64,000 nt of DNA from Paramecium sonneborni (lineage: Eukaryota > Ciliophora > Oligohymenophorea > Peniculida > Parameciidae). The stretch spans positions 205,411 to 269,410 of the forward strand of contig CAJJDN010000135.1 of NCBI GenBank assembly GCA_905182985.1. The letters run 5' to 3'. A program made the translations under genes and the position numbers. The notes beneath the pieces were generated by a model. It worked only from the letters and a program-made list of their open reading frames with translations. It was not told where the DNA came from and did not search any database. Shown one piece after another: positions 12,801-25,429 of the stretch. How positions within the stretch are numbered: the stretch's first letter is position 1; each line of letters starts with the position of its first letter.

Positions 12801-15117
12801 TGAGGCAAATATCAGAGAATACTAAAGGAGATTGCAAAGTTTTGATGAATAATTAATTGGATATAAGATTATAACTGCTAGATTAATCTAATTAACTGGT
12901 TTAATTGATTATAAGGAAGAATTGTTGAATGAATTGTTATTTATTGATAAGAATGATTCATTTTTAAGTAATTAAACTGAAACATTATATCATTCATTAT
13001 CAAATATTTTGAGTTAGAATGTTAGTTTAATACAATTGAATGAAACACTTTTATTAAGTTAAGTAAACTATAGAATAAAATTGGCAGCAGCAGAATTAAT
13101 GAGATTGACTGAATTATAGAATAAAAATATATTGAGTTCAGAATAAAACATAGAGAAAACAAATTATGTAAAACAATATTACACATATACTAACATTTTA
13201 TCGTCTTATATAAATTATAGAGTAAATAAAAATCTAACGGCAAGTGAGATATAAACATAACTTGATGCTATGATGAATTATTTATAAGATATAAGTGTGG
13301 CTAATGAACCTATGTATAAAGTATCATCGAATTCAGTAAATATGAATTTTGGATTTTTAACATCTAAACTAGCTAATGAAGCTACTGGTTCAACGATAAA
13401 AGATAGTAGTAAGAATAGATTGTTGGAGGCAGAAGCAGAAGCTGATACTGGAAATTAAAATTATAACAGTTCAACAAATTTTTATAAATTCTCATAGACT
13501 CGTTTTATAGATAATCCATTTTACAGTTAAGAGGGATTTCCAAAAAATAGTAGTGGTTATTAAGCTGTTGATCCTAAGTTAACTATTAAAGATTCAACTA
13601 CTTAAAGCAATAATATAACATCGAGTATGAAAATGAAATTTCCAAAAGCAAAAGAATTACCTGCAAATACTTCGACAAAATGTATAGCTTAAGTAGATTC
13701 TGGTAGTTGGAATGCTGATGTTTGTAAAACAAAGAAAGCTGATGGAGAAACAATTTGTGAATGTGAATCATTAAGTCCTACATCAATAATGGAATCATTA
13801 GACTATTTACTTGACAAAGCTTCCCAAGTATATTCATTAGATACATTACTTGCATTTGCATCTTTTCCATTTTATAAAACTATAGTATTTTACTTTTATT
13901 TATTTATGACTGGAGGATATGCTTATGTAGTTTATTGGGGTATGAAAGTAGATCATGTTTATTACACTAAACTTGCAGCTGAAAAAGAAGCTAAAGAAGC
14001 ATTAGAAAAGTAACTTAAGGAAGAAGAAGAAAAATTAAAAGAATAAGAATAAAAATTAGAAGAATTTAAAGATAAGGAACATGATGATGATGCAATACGT
14101 ATTGAATAAATTGATACTTAAAATGATGCTAATTAAAGCAAAATGATGTTGGATTAATAAGAATTCAATGATGTTAGACACAATTATGAAAGAGGAAATA
14201 CAATTTTTAATAGAAATAAAGGACCAAAATCAACATAAGTAGATAATATTATAGGAAGAGATTAAGCACCAACTTTAGTTGAAATTAATGAGAAAGCTTA
14301 ATTATTATAACCTAAAACAAATTCAACAAAAGGAGGTTTGTAAGTAATTAATGATAATACTCATGTTGCTGTAGATGTTTAAAAAAATGGAACCAATTCT
14401 TAAATATCTCCTGAAAATTAGGCTGAAAATTAGTAGAATTCACCTCTTAAATAAAATGAGATCGAACAATAAAATCCATAGGAATAAAATGGAACAGAAT
14501 AAAATCCTAAGGAATAAAATCCTTAAGAAAAAAAAGAATCAGAAGATATGGTTTAATAATCAATCTCTAAAATAAAAGCATATATTGAATATCTTAAATA
14601 TTTCCATTAGATTTTATCTATTGTATATAAAGATGATGAAGATAAACCAAGAGGACTTCGAGCATCTATTGTTTATACTAGTATAATGGGTAGTTTAGCT
14701 GTACTTTTTGTATTTGGACAACCTAATAATATTAGTCTTACTCTAACACTTGCTTTACTTACTGCTCCTGTCAATAAAATATATTAAGTTGCATTAGAAA
14801 AGATGTTAGTACATAAAAAGAAATCTGTTAGAATTGGAGGTGCTGTTGTTATGATTGTCACCGCTGCATTCATATCTTATACTATGCTTGCTGGATTAGT
14901 ATTAAGTGGTTCTGTTGAAACAGCCAATTAATGGAGTTATATTTTTATTGGAACATTCAGTGCAGATAATATTCTGTACTCTCCTATGTAATTAGTACTT
15001 TAATATGGTGTTCATATGGGTTTAATTAATATGCCAATCATTTAAAAATTGTTGAATAAATTACTAGATTAAAAAGCTAAAGATTTTCTTAAAAGAATAT
15101 TTACCAGAAGAAGATGA
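6841..15117 (+). CDS. Giant cysteine-rich REJ/GPS membrane protein, polycystin-1-like
   Basis: 2,727 residues after removing four introns of 22, 23, 26 and 22 nt (the first is 6899-6920). It starts with a hydrophobic signal (MMKMIIFYILFF). Residues about 460-1300 are a long run of furin/GF-receptor-type cysteine repeats (CxxC with CxxGYF spacers). Residues about 1350-2200 resemble a REJ region. At about residues 2230-2285 is a GPS-like motif: C, W, C, then CEC, directly before the first membrane span (about 2305-2335). A charged glutamine-rich loop and several further spans follow from about residue 2570. This order is that of polycystin-1/REJ receptors, which act in the plasma or ciliary membrane in mechano- or ligand sensing. 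The stop at 15115-15117 falls inside the multi-span region and is probably caused by a frameshift; see 15091-16054. Domain names are my reading, not a database hit. Confidence 0.8.
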
Positions 15118-16054
15118 AATAATATCTATATTCAATATTTTTGTATCATTATATTTAATAATCATTCTTCTTTATTTTATTTTATATTTATTATAGTTAA
15201 TGTAAGTTTTCTTTCATTCTCTCCTGTTTCTTTTTTAAATAATTGAGAATTCATTTATTGAATCAATTATCTTTACTTCTATTCTTCAGCTTATTTTTTT
15301 ATTACCTATTTTGTATTAGGCTGTATTTGCAATTTTTTATTCAACATTATATCACATTATTTATTTAAATATTTATAGATTTTTCTAATAATAGAGTAAT
15401 TTTCTAATAAAATCCAGATCTTTCTGGGTTTTATTATCTCAACCAGTTTTATTTCTGCCAATTATTTAGAGAAATTTTTCATATGTTCTTAATATTCGTA
15501 AGGTAATTCATCTGCTCCAAACATTCTATATCTTAATAATCAATTTGAGTGTATTGATAATTATTTGCAAAATTCTCATAAATTATATATCCTTCAAGGA
15601 AATAATCGTTTAGATTTATAGAGTAAATAAAACAAATTTAAAATAAATCCCAGTAATTTTAAACAATGCAAAAGCCATAAGTTTGGTTAAATTATGAATT
15701 TTAGAAGCAATTTCTAAATTAGATAGTTTATTTTTTTTTGGACTGCTATCAATAATTTCTATTTTATTAGAGTAAATAACATTTGAACTAAATATTAATT
15801 TATGTCTGCCTTAATAGATAGATTTGAGATGGTTCTATATTAATTAATTTAAAGAAATAAATGTATTTCTTTCTTTTTTCATCTAATTTCTTAAGGATGT
15901 AAATCAATTGTTTTTATTTATATTGAGTCTAGATAATCAATTCTTAAGTGATCATTTTTTTTAGATATTGTAGATAGGTAATTATTCTTCTCTATCAAAC
16001 GATACAATAGAGTTTTAATTAATTGAGTATATTATTTATTTGTAATTTATTTGA
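15091..16054 (+). pseudogene. Frameshifted continuation of the polycystin-like gene
   Basis: If one A of the AAAA run at 15091-15094 is dropped, the frame passes the TGA at 15115 and stays open to the TGA at 16052-16054, once a 24-nt intron at 15681-15704 (containing an in-frame TGA) is removed. This adds about 310 mostly hydrophobic residues with several likely membrane spans, which would complete the larger span number of polycystin-1-type proteins. The join reads LKEYLPEEDE instead of LKRIFTRRR-stop. The break may be a sequencing error, since it is in a homopolymer, or a real mutation. Most of it recurs in the artefactual copy after the N. Confidence 0.6.
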
Positions 16055-16353
16055 GTGAATTTTTATGAGAACCAAATATAAAATGAGTCTTGTATTTGTT
16101 TCTCTGAGTATATTCTGGTTTTTATCCTGAATCTTGAATTTAATGAGTCATTCTATATTGAATGATGAAATCGACCATCAAGTAAATTTTTGTATAGCTT
16201 TTTGTTTGATAAAAAATAAGGTGGTATTATCAAATTGTCCGTCATTTAAATAATTATGAAATAATTTATAAGATATAGATTTAGTTCAATCCTAGGTGTA
16301 GTAGGTGCTGGATAAATGGGAACAGGAATTGCCATAGTTGGTAGTGCTGTTGC
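15144..16353. repeat. Contig-overlap duplicate 1, left copy (1,210 bp)
   Basis: Direct copy of 16355-17564. The spacing is 1,211 bp at both ends, so there is no indel, and the two copies flank the single N at 16354. The left copy ends inside the dehydrogenase gene, so 16256-16353 is a false truncated 5' end of that gene. I read this as two contigs overlapping by 1.2 kb that were joined instead of merged. Confidence 0.95.
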
Positions 16354-16354
16354 N

Positions 16355-17564
16355 TATCATTATATTTAATAATCATTCTTCTTTATTTTATTTTATATTT
16401 ATTATAGTTAATGTAAGTTTTCTTTCATTCTCTCCTGTTTCTTTTTTAAATAATTGAGAATTCATTTATTGAATCAATTATCTTTACTTCTATTCTTCAG
16501 CTTATTTTTTTATTACCTATTTTGTATTAGGCTGTATTTGCAATTTTTTATTCAACATTATATCACATTATTTATTTAAATATTTATAGATTTTTCTAAT
16601 AATAGAGTAATTTTCTAATAAAATCCAGATCTTTCTGGGTTTTATTATCTCAACCAGTTTTATTTCTGCCAATTATTTAGAGAAATTTTTCATATGTTCT
16701 TAATATTCGTAAGGTAATTCATCTGCTCCAAACATTCTATATCTTAATAATCAATTTGAGTGTATTGATAATTATTTGCAAAATTCTCATAAATTATATA
16801 TCCTTCAAGGAAATAATCGTTTAGATTTATAGAGTAAATAAAACAAATTTAAAATAAATCCCAGTAATTTTAAACAATGCAAAAGCCATAAGTTTGGTTA
16901 AATTATGAATTTTAGAAGCAATTTCTAAATTAGATAGTTTATTTTTTTTTGGACTGCTATCAATAATTTCTATTTTATTAGAGTAAATAACATTTGAACT
17001 AAATATTAATTTATGTCTGCCTTAATAGATAGATTTGAGATGGTTCTATATTAATTAATTTAAAGAAATAAATGTATTTCTTTCTTTTTTCATCTAATTT
17101 CTTAAGGATGTAAATCAATTGTTTTTATTTATATTGAGTCTAGATAATCAATTCTTAAGTGATCATTTTTTTTAGATATTGTAGATAGGTAATTATTCTT
17201 CTCTATCAAACGATACAATAGAGTTTTAATTAATTGAGTATATTATTTATTTGTAATTTATTTGAGTGAATTTTTATGAGAACCAAATATAAAATGAGTC
17301 TTGTATTTGTTTCTCTGAGTATATTCTGGTTTTTATCCTGAATCTTGAATTTAATGAGTCATTCTATATTGAATGATGAAATCGACCATCAAGTAAATTT
17401 TTGTATAGCTTTTTGTTTGATAAAAAATAAGGTGGTATTATCAAATTGTCCGTCATTTAAATAATTATGAAATAATTTATAAGATATAGATTTAGTTCAA
17501 TCCTAGGTGTAGTAGGTGCTGGATAAATGGGAACAGGAATTGCCATAGTTGGTAGTGCTGTTGC
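16355..17564. repeat. Contig-overlap duplicate 1, right copy (1,210 bp)
   Basis: Partner of 15144-16353. It repeats most of the frameshifted tail of the polycystin-like gene and continues without a break into the complete dehydrogenase gene. Use this copy for the 5' end of that gene. Between the tail's stop (17263-17265 in this copy) and the dehydrogenase start there is about 200 bp in which I see no further gene. Confidence 0.95.
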
Positions 17565-18418
17565 AGGATTAAAAGTTAGAGTTGTTGATGTAAATGAATA
17601 AAGGTGTAATATAATATTTATTATTGATTCTAGATTATAAGCTAGTCATACATTTATAGATAAGTGGTGTGACAAAGAAATTCAAAAAAATAGAATGACT
17701 AATCAACTTAAAACTGATGTATTATCAAGATTTTCTTTTCATTTGAAAATTTCTGATTTATCATGTTGTGATTTCGTTGTTGAAGCTGCTCCTGAGAAAT
17801 TCGAAATGAAAGCTGAAATATTTAAATAACTAGTTTAAGTGACTAATCCTGAAACCATTTTGGCTAGCAACACTTCCTCTATTTCCATTACTAAATTAGC
17901 TGGATTAACTAATAGAGCTGATCGTATTATTGGAATGCATTTTATGAATCCTGTCCCTGTTATGAAATTGATTGAAGTTATCAAAGGAATATAAACATCC
18001 CAAGAAACATTAGATAAAACATTAGAGTATTATAATTAATCATATTATAGATTGGCAAATAAAATGAAAAAAGAAATTGTTATTGCATAAGATATTCCAG
18101 GCTTTATTGCAAATAGAATTCTTATGCCATACATAAATGAAGCCATCTAAACCTTATATGAAGGTATTGGAACTGTTGAAGGAATTGATAAAGCTATGAA
18201 ATTAGGTACTAATGTTCCCATGGGTATAATTTCTATATCAATCTTTAGGACCACTAACTTTAGCTGATTTTATAGGATTAGATACATGTCTTGAAATTAT
18301 GAAAGTACTTCATTAAGATCTTGGTGATTCTAAATATAGACCTTGTCCATTATTAGTCAATTATGTTAATGCAGGTTGGTTGGGTAAAAAATCTGGTAGA
18401 GGATTCTATAAATATTGA
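17467..18418 (+). CDS. 3-hydroxyacyl-CoA dehydrogenase (3-hydroxybutyryl-CoA type)
   Basis: 298 residues after removal of two introns, 17604-17633 (30 nt) and 18224-18248 (25 nt). It oxidises L-3-hydroxyacyl-CoA to 3-ketoacyl-CoA with NAD+ in fatty-acid beta-oxidation. The NAD-binding glycine motif VGAGQMGTGIA is at residues about 16-26. It is followed by the family features EAAPE, SNTSS, GMHFMNP (with the catalytic His), and a C-terminal domain ending in [14 protein letters not shown]. Length and order match the single-function dehydrogenase family. The first dozen residues ([11 protein letters not shown]) are basic and could be a mitochondrial targeting signal. The 5' 98 bp are also present at 16256-16353 as an assembly duplicate; that copy is not a second gene. 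Confidence 0.95.
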
Positions 18419-19250
18419 GTTAATAATCAATTTTAATATATTTATCAAAATATCTCTAACAATTTAATAATCAAGACAATTTCATTATATTTATTCCACT
18501 AAAACCTATACCAATTTACTATCTCTTCTCTTGCTTTTAATTATTAATCATAATTTTAAGAAAAAGTATCATTAACACAATTATATTCTCATTTTTTTAT
18601 CTCATTAATTTTTAGGTAATTTTTTTATGAAAATAATTATTTTTTACTCTAAAATTAATTTATAAATTAGAATTTAATAACATCTAATTAATAATCAGAA
18701 GAATTATTAAATCTAAGTAAATATCTACTTACACTTGCTCTAGATATCTTTTATTACACTAACATTATTATATATTAAAAGCAATTTACATTAATTTTAC
18801 AGAATATATAAATAAAGATTTTAGATCTCTTTCTTATTGTTGATAAAGACAAAGAAATAATTTTACTCATAGAACTCAAGATTATTTAGTTTTGTTTGAT
18901 TTTTTGATACAACACTAGCAATTACTCTAAAAAAGATGAAAAAAATAAAATGATTAACTGTTTAATAAGATCAAATTCTAGTTCTAATGATGATTATATC
19001 CAATAAATAATGGAATAAAAAAATTAATGATAATCTGATTGAAAATGAAGACAATCATTAGTTTTATGGAATAAAAAAAGAAAATTGAAATACAAATATA
19101 TGATATATATTTTAATTTCAGTTATATCACATTCCCTTATCATTAAAAATATTGAATAAATGTAATTAAGTTATAGATTAACTTAAAAATAATGGTGTGA
19201 ATGAATATTATGTTTGAACATATTTATACATAATTAATTTAATAAAATAA
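18419..19250. other. AT-rich spacer, nothing recognised
   Basis: About 830 bp of very AT-rich sequence between two plus-strand genes. Short open frames (for example from an ATG near 18988) end at TGA within about 35 codons and look like chance. No RNA gene or repeat was recognised. Confidence 0.5.
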
Positions 19251-20055
19251 ATGTCATATTTTTATAACAGATAATAAGATTAAATATTACCTTTACCTCA
19301 TGGTTACTAATAAAATCAAAATGCTGAAGCCCATACAAAATAGACAAATCATTAATACTTTTTATCTTAAGCAATAAATCAATCACCAAAAGAAAATGAT
19401 CTTAAAATCGAGATCACACCCATTAATAATTAAAATGATAATCTAACTCCATAAAGAAATCGAATCTTTGGAGAAGTACCTGAAATTAAAGTAAGATAAG
19501 AATTAACCTAAACAAGATATAAATCTACACCAGGTAAAAGGCATAGAATTTTTGAATAAGATAATAGCGTTGATTTTACTCATCAAAAAATTGAATATTA
19601 ATAAATGACAAGAATCTCAAATAATAATAATAACATCAAATCTTTACTTTTATAAGAAGTTGAAACTATTAAATAAAAATCTTAGCTCTATTCAGGATCA
19701 TACTCATAATTACTCTAAAAAGTATCAATTAATTAAATTGTAGTTAATCTAAATTTTTGAGAACAAGTCAGATCATTAAAACTTATAATTAGATCCTGAA
19801 TTTAATAATATTATATTTAAAATACGTACATTGCAAGGTCTTGATATAAGTGATAAAATTTAAATTGAGAAAATAATCAAATAGATTGTTAATCAAGATG
19901 AAAAATTATTATTTTAAGGTTTGGTTAAAGAATTGATATAAAATGAATGGATGTATTGGATAGAGCCCTTATATTATGATATAAAGCAATAATAAATACC
20001 AAAATAACAATGGAAATCATTCATTGAAAAACAAAAACAAATTTATCATGTATGA
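19251..20055 (+). CDS. Hypothetical protein, glutamine/asparagine-rich N-terminus
   Basis: 260 residues, with one 22-nt intron ending TAG that is needed to keep the frame (about 19720-19741). The start MSYFYNRQQDQILPLPHGYQ is the first ATG of the frame. The N-terminal two thirds is polar and low-complexity with QN runs. The C-terminal 90 residues look folded and alpha-helical and contain LVKELIQNEWMYWIEPLYYD. I do not recognise a family. The stop (GTATGA) lies in a sequence that could also be a donor site, so further exons to about 20553 are possible but would need a 129-nt intron, unusually long here. Confidence 0.6.
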
Positions 20056-20174
20056 TAATTTTACTATATTTAATATCAATTTTACCAATTGAATTCTAAA
20101 ATTATTTTTATACCTAACATTACTAAATTATAAAATTATATATTACAAAATTAATATAAGAATCTTTTGTGAGA

Positions 20175-20554
20175 GGTAGATATAATTTAAAAGAATTATT
20201 AATTAAATATTAATTTTTAAATCTTATTAATATGAGAAATAACTTGATTCATCTAAAGAGATAGAGAAGATAAAGAAAGGTTACATGAGAGAACGAGAAG
20301 TTCATAAAGATAGAGTTAATTGAATAATTAAAAGAATTAAATAATCAAATAACATAGAATTACAGAAAAAGAATGGAAAAGTTTTTTATTAATATGTTAG
20401 AGAATCTTATTGTTAGTTCTGAATATAAATAGTCTAATATTTATCCTAAAAAGAATTTGGGTTTATTCGTAAAGGATAAGAAAATTTAATCTCTACTTTA
20501 GATAAATCAATTCAAGAAATATATAAGGATATTTATGGAATAGATTTAGATTGA
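20175..20554 (+). pseudogene. Coding-like helical fragment with shifted frames
   Basis: Stretches read as coiled-coil protein in two different frames: about 20179-20324, then about 20320-20554, which ends IYKDIYGIDLD before TGA. A possible 20-nt intron lies near 20460. I could not connect the two parts without a one-base shift near 20320. This may be the 3' part of the preceding gene after a mutation, or a decayed separate gene. Confidence 0.35.
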
Positions 20555-20784
20555 GGTAATTTTTTCTCAAGTGAATTTATCATAATTTTTATTATCTCTT
20601 CGATTTGAAGATTTTATATCATTTCTTCAACATAAATATATTTATTCTTAACTATTTAATAATCAATTTTAATTAAAAAGAAGAGAGGGAGATTATTTAA
20701 AAAAATGAATTAGTTTTATATCATAAAAAAAGATATTATTTTAAGAATTTAGAAATAAATAATTATATTGAATTATTATCTAAG

Positions 20785-21366
20785 ATGAATCGTAAAGTAT
20801 TAATGATAGTTGGAGATTATGGAGAAGACTTAGAAATATATTTCCCTTTCTAAGCTTTAAATCTATTAGGTTTTTAGGTTGATGCAGTTTGTCCTGAGAG
20901 AAAGAAATAAGATAAGGTGAAGACTGCAGTTCATGATTTTAGAGATGGAGATTAAACATATATGGAATCAAGAGGGCATGACTTTATGTTAAATGCAGAA
21001 TTTCCTGTGGATCCAAATTAATATGTCGGATTGGTATTACCAGGAGGAAGAGCTCCTGAATATTTGAGATTACATGAGGAAGTATTAGCAATAGTGGAAC
21101 ATTTTCTTAAAGAAAAGAAACCTATAGTAGCTGTTTGTCATGGAATTTAATTGCTTACAGCAGTTGGGGGAATAGAAGGCAAAAAATTAACTTGTTATCC
21201 AGCTTGTAAATTTGAAGTCACAAAATAAGGAGGTATTTATGAGAAGGTTGGATATGATGAAGTAGTTGTTGATGGTAATATTGTAACATCTCCAGCATGG
21301 CCAGGACATGCTAATGCTTTTAGAGAATTTGTAAAACTCTTAGGAGTAACTATAACACATAAATGA
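20785..21366 (+). CDS. DJ-1/PfpI (GATase1-like) protein, plant DJ-1D-like
   Basis: 193 residues without introns, the usual size for one DJ-1/PfpI domain. It has the expected order: [12 protein letters not shown] near the N-terminus, [12 protein letters not shown] in the middle, then the nucleophile elbow AVCHGIQLL with the conserved cysteine, and [11 protein letters not shown] near the end. These motifs are closest to the plant DJ-1D/PfpI type, some members of which act as glyoxalases or protein/DNA deglycases. So a role in detoxifying reactive carbonyls is the best guess, but substrate and activity are inference. Plants often carry two such domains in tandem; here there is one. Confidence 0.92.
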
Positions 21367-21679
21367 GGATTTAAATTCATTTAATCATAAATAAATTCAT
21401 TCTTCTTATTATATAAGTATTAATCAAATAGGTTAATTATTAATTTATTGTCTTATATCATTTTTGAAATTCTACTATTATATTCTTATATATATTTTAT
21501 TATATACTTATTTTATTATGTAAAGATTGTTAGTAGCACTCGTTTTTCTATGATATTAAAAAATTAGATTGATAATATTCTATACTGATTTAAATACAAT
21601 AATTAGATTCAATAACAAAATATTAATTATATAAATAATTTTAATAATTTGTTAAAAATTAACATATATTCAAATTATA
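21367..21679. other. Short AT-rich spacer between convergent genes
   Basis: 313 bp between the stop of the DJ-1-like gene (plus) and the stop of the kinase gene (minus). No feature was recognised. Confidence 0.6.
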
Positions 21680-22776
21680 TCATTCTTTTTTAAAGAATTT
21701 ATAGACTTATTATGTCAAAGTTAAAGCACCTTAAATTTATTCATCATCAGTTAAATCTACACTCTAATAAATAGCATTACCTGTTTAATTATGTTCACTT
21801 TAATCACAAAAGTCATTGAAGAAACTGATAGTTTTTGTTTTTTTAGATGCAACTGGAGTAGTATTTTCTGACCAATCATAAAAATAGTTTTCTATCATTT
21901 TATTTTCTGCTAAGATTTTCCTAAACAAACAAATCAAAAAATCATGATCTGGTTTATTATTATTTTGATTCCATTTGATGTAACCGAAGAATTCAGCAAA
22001 TGGAAGTTTGCTCATACTTCTAGAACTTAGATATTATTCTTTATGTCTCATAACTTCTTCATTATATATCATAGTATTTGGATATTTCATCCATGGGAGA
22101 TGACCTAAATAATCAATTATATTTTACCTTTAAAGAGAAATACAAGAGTATATGCAAGCATTTCAACATCATCAATAAATCTGTAAGGTAATCTTTAATG
22201 TACTTAAATAGGATCATAGAGAAGAGTGCCTTCTACTTCTTAAGAATACATAAATTAATCAGGTTCCTTTGCAATCCCAAAATCAATCAAATATATTTAT
22301 GAATCTAAAAAGTAATTAAAAAATAAAAAACCTTCAAGTGATTTTATCATAAGATTTGTCGGTTTAATATCTCTATGTACAATATTCATACTGTGTACTT
22401 CCTTTAATATTTCTAGTACTTTAATTGCAATACAACAAATGGTTTTTAAAGATAGTTGTTTGATCTTTGCTCTTATAGTATGTAGATCTGAATTTAAATA
22501 TTCCATACTCAAATATGTAGATCTACCTGATTCACCTAAAGCATAAACTTTTGGAATTCCTGGTATGTGTTACAACTTTTTCATAATTTTATACTCATTA
22601 GATAAGTCAAACTTAGAAAATTTTATAGCTATTTCTTATTTAGTTGTATGATCCAAACCCTTAAAAATAGTACCACATCCTCCTTTGAATAACTTCTCAT
22701 GTACAATTAAACCTGGAAGATCATCAATTGAAGATATGGTTTTGTGAGTGATGACAATCTAGGAATGTCGAGTCAT
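21680..22776 (-). CDS. Casein kinase 1-like protein kinase
   Basis: 349 residues after removing introns of 23 nt (near 22130) and 24 nt (near 21770). The start is the ATG at 22774-22776. It has a glycine-loop-like FKGGCGTIFKG and the ATP-site lysine in EIAIKF. The catalytic loop is HRDIKPTNLM and the metal-binding motif is LIDFGIAKE. Where most kinases have the APE motif, the chain reads VEGTLLYDP and later RFIDDVEML, as in the CK1 group (RDDLESLGY type). A short acidic tail follows. CK1 kinases phosphorylate Ser/Thr, often on primed sites; ciliates have many copies, so the substrate cannot be named. Confidence 0.9.
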
Positions 22777-23137
22777 ATTAATTAATATTACAAAAATAAT
22801 TTAAACTCTTTAATTTAGGTCTCTATCCAAAAACGAATGTTAAGAATGCCCTTAATTTATGCTTTATCATAATTATACTTCTTATTATTTATTTCATATT
22901 AATTTTAATATACCTTAAAAACTCTATGTTGACTTGAATTCTTTAATATGAAAATGTAATTAAATTATCCTTCAAACAAGTTTATTTTTAAATCATTGCA
23001 AGCTTTTTTCAATTCTATCTAATTCAATAAAATCTGTCTAACTTTTATATTTGAATTGAGTTTTTAAGAACATATAATTGATCAAAACGATTGTTTAAAT
23101 AATTAAGATATTAATTTATTTTTGCTTCTTGTTAGCC
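22777..23137. other. AT-rich spacer between divergent genes
   Basis: 361 bp between the CK1-like start (minus) and the next start (plus). It must hold both promoters, but no element was recognised. Confidence 0.6.
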
Positions 23138-23703
23138 ATGAAATCTTAGAATTCTAAAAAACCAAATTTGAAGATAACTTTAGATAAGAAATCAGTTGCA
23201 CAATTATCAAAATTAGATAAACCCCCTAGCTCTAATTGTTCTTAAAAGACCATGTCCTCTATTGATAAGGTATATTAATAAGACTAATTTATTTGATTTA
23301 GACTACTGCTTCTTCATAGCAAATAAGTTTCAAATTTAAAGAAAGTTTCTTAACTCCCAATCCTTCATTCATTTCGGAGGGAGAAAATAAATGTATTTTC
23401 GCTTTATTTATAATATCAGCTAATGAACCTCATTAATCTAAATTCATCTAATTTCTGATTCAAGAGAATTTACAACTTATAAAACAAAATTCAGACAAAG
23501 ACAAATTAATTACAAAACTTTTAACAACAAAGAAGAAGCCTCTAGTTTTATAAAGAGCAAATACATCCAATACAGAAAGAAATATGAATAAATATACATC
23601 AATAGAGCAGTAACATTTATAATTAGAAGATCTAGAAAAAAGAATGAATTTAAGAAACCCACTTCCCCTTTAGGATTCACTTTTTGTAATACCGAATAAG
23701 TGA
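23138..23703 (+). CDS. Hypothetical small helical protein
   Basis: About 168 residues after removing a 32-nt intron that ends TAG (near 23270) and probably a 27-nt one near 23390. The second keeps the frame whether or not it is spliced. The N-terminus is basic and polar (MKSQNSKKPNLKITLDKKS). The middle is helical (FIQFLIQENLQLIKQ). An alternative 3' end that splices out 28 nt from about 23686 would replace the last residues and extend to about 23815. Another frame is also open for about 150 codons here, so the model is less certain than most. No family was recognised. Confidence 0.6.
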
Positions 23704-24251
23704 ATGATGTCAGAACCATTTAAAGTCAACCAATGACAACTTCTACTAATAGACTACCTAAAGAATTTTAAATTGTACCAAAACAAAGAAAGTTTTTCAT
23801 TTGAACAAACTTTGAAAAAATTATTTGTTATTTGATTTTAATGTTTAGTTTCAATAATTAAATTGTTTTATTTTTTCTTATGAACTTTTTTTTAGAATAT
23901 TTATAACTTGATATTCCAAATAAATTTATTATAGTACACAGCAGAAGTAAATATATAACTTAAGTCATGGTTGTTAACTGACAGTAGCATAATCATGTTA
24001 ATTAGATTAAATTAAGATCCATTATAAAAATATTCTTCTTCATCAAAATCTGAATTCTATACTTAAATCTCTATCATAATTTTATTTACATTATTTTGCG
24101 TTTACCACACTTCCAATCTTTATTCTCTAGATATGCTTTCTTTTTTCATTCTATTCAACTTATTATCATTAAAAATATACACATTTTTAATACTTTTTTA
24201 AAGTTTTTTTCAAATTATTGAGTATTTTCGATTTTACTCCTTCCTCTATTA
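23704..24251. other. AT-rich spacer, nothing recognised
   Basis: About 550 bp. It may hold a short last exon of the preceding gene (to about 23815). The rest is AT-rich with no gene or RNA recognised. Confidence 0.5.
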
Positions 24252-25428
24252 TATCAAGTATAATCCTAAAATATCTTTAGATTATTTAACATATTACTCT
24301 CAATATTTTTATATTATATTATAATTTCATATTTTTTATACTTATTTTCTTATTTGGAAGTATTCTAACTTTAGTATTAAAATGATCATACTTCAATTAA
24401 GTAAAATCAAATAAAAATGTTATAATGTAATATAATAATTAAATGTTTAAAATACTCACTTGAAATCATTATAAACAAATAAGAAGTTCCTTCATTTAGA
24501 ATCTTCTAGACTTTTGTAAACCTACAGATATTTTCTAATATGAGATAGTGAATTATTGCATACATAAATAACCTATTAATTGATTTGAGATTTACATGGT
24601 ATTTGTTTATTAATAAATGAATAAAGGAACTAAGATTAGATAGATAGCTTTGAGACATATTGGAACAGAAATTTACAGTAAGATAATTGAAATCTCCAAA
24701 TTTGACTGTATGGGTAGGTTATTCAGCAGAATAGGAGAATTCAACAATTGTATGAAGATTGGCATCCTTAAGCAAATTAAAATCAGTTTGATCATTTGGA
24801 ACATAACCGTAACATATGTGATTATCTAATTAATAGATTGACCTTTTAATTTTATCAAGTCCTGTACAAAAGGCTATGATGTAGTTTTTAAATGAAAAGT
24901 CTAGATTGTAATTTTGAGAGAGTGAGGAGTCAAGATATAAAGTTTATAGTGAGCTTGAATAATGTTTTTGAGATTTGACATGGAATTGATAATGAATTAC
25001 TTAATCTTCAATGACATTAGCAAGTATTTTTCTATAAGATATATCTTATTTTTATTTCATACTAACTCGCTTAGTGTTCTTACCAAGATCTAGAGTTGAT
25101 CCAGAAATAAACACAGGATATTGTTTAGGATTATAACACTGAAAAATGATTTTTCTATGATTCCATACATCAGTAATACCTATAAAGATTGAAATTAAAA
25201 TTACGTGTGGGTTCCTTAGTTCTCATAAGACGATTGGGGCCAAATTCCCATTCAATATCTGTTGGTTAATTAAATTAGGAGATTAAGTATTTGTATTAGA
25301 AATCATGAACAGGGATGTCAAGAGTCCAAAGATGCCCCTATTTAAGAGATTTATGTTACTTGATTCCATTACATTCTTTTGGCTAGTTGTAAAGACCAAT
25401 TACCAAAGAAGTCAGAATCACCTGAGAT
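24252..25428. repeat. Contig-overlap duplicate 2, left copy (1,177 bp)
   Basis: Direct copy of 25430-26606, spacing 1,178 bp at both ends, flanking the N at 25429. It holds a false 5'-truncated copy of the starch-binding-domain gene (24492-25428, minus strand). Confidence 0.95.
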
Positions 25429-25429
25429 N

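Noticed and set aside
15162..15524. 120-codon minus-strand frame starting MFGADELPYE
   Set aside because: Looks fair alone, but the plus strand here is the open hydrophobic continuation of the receptor gene for more than 900 bp with a good intron.
23510..23719. Hydrophobic 69-codon minus-strand frame
   Set aside because: Antisense of the polar helical part of the plus-strand gene at 23138-23703.
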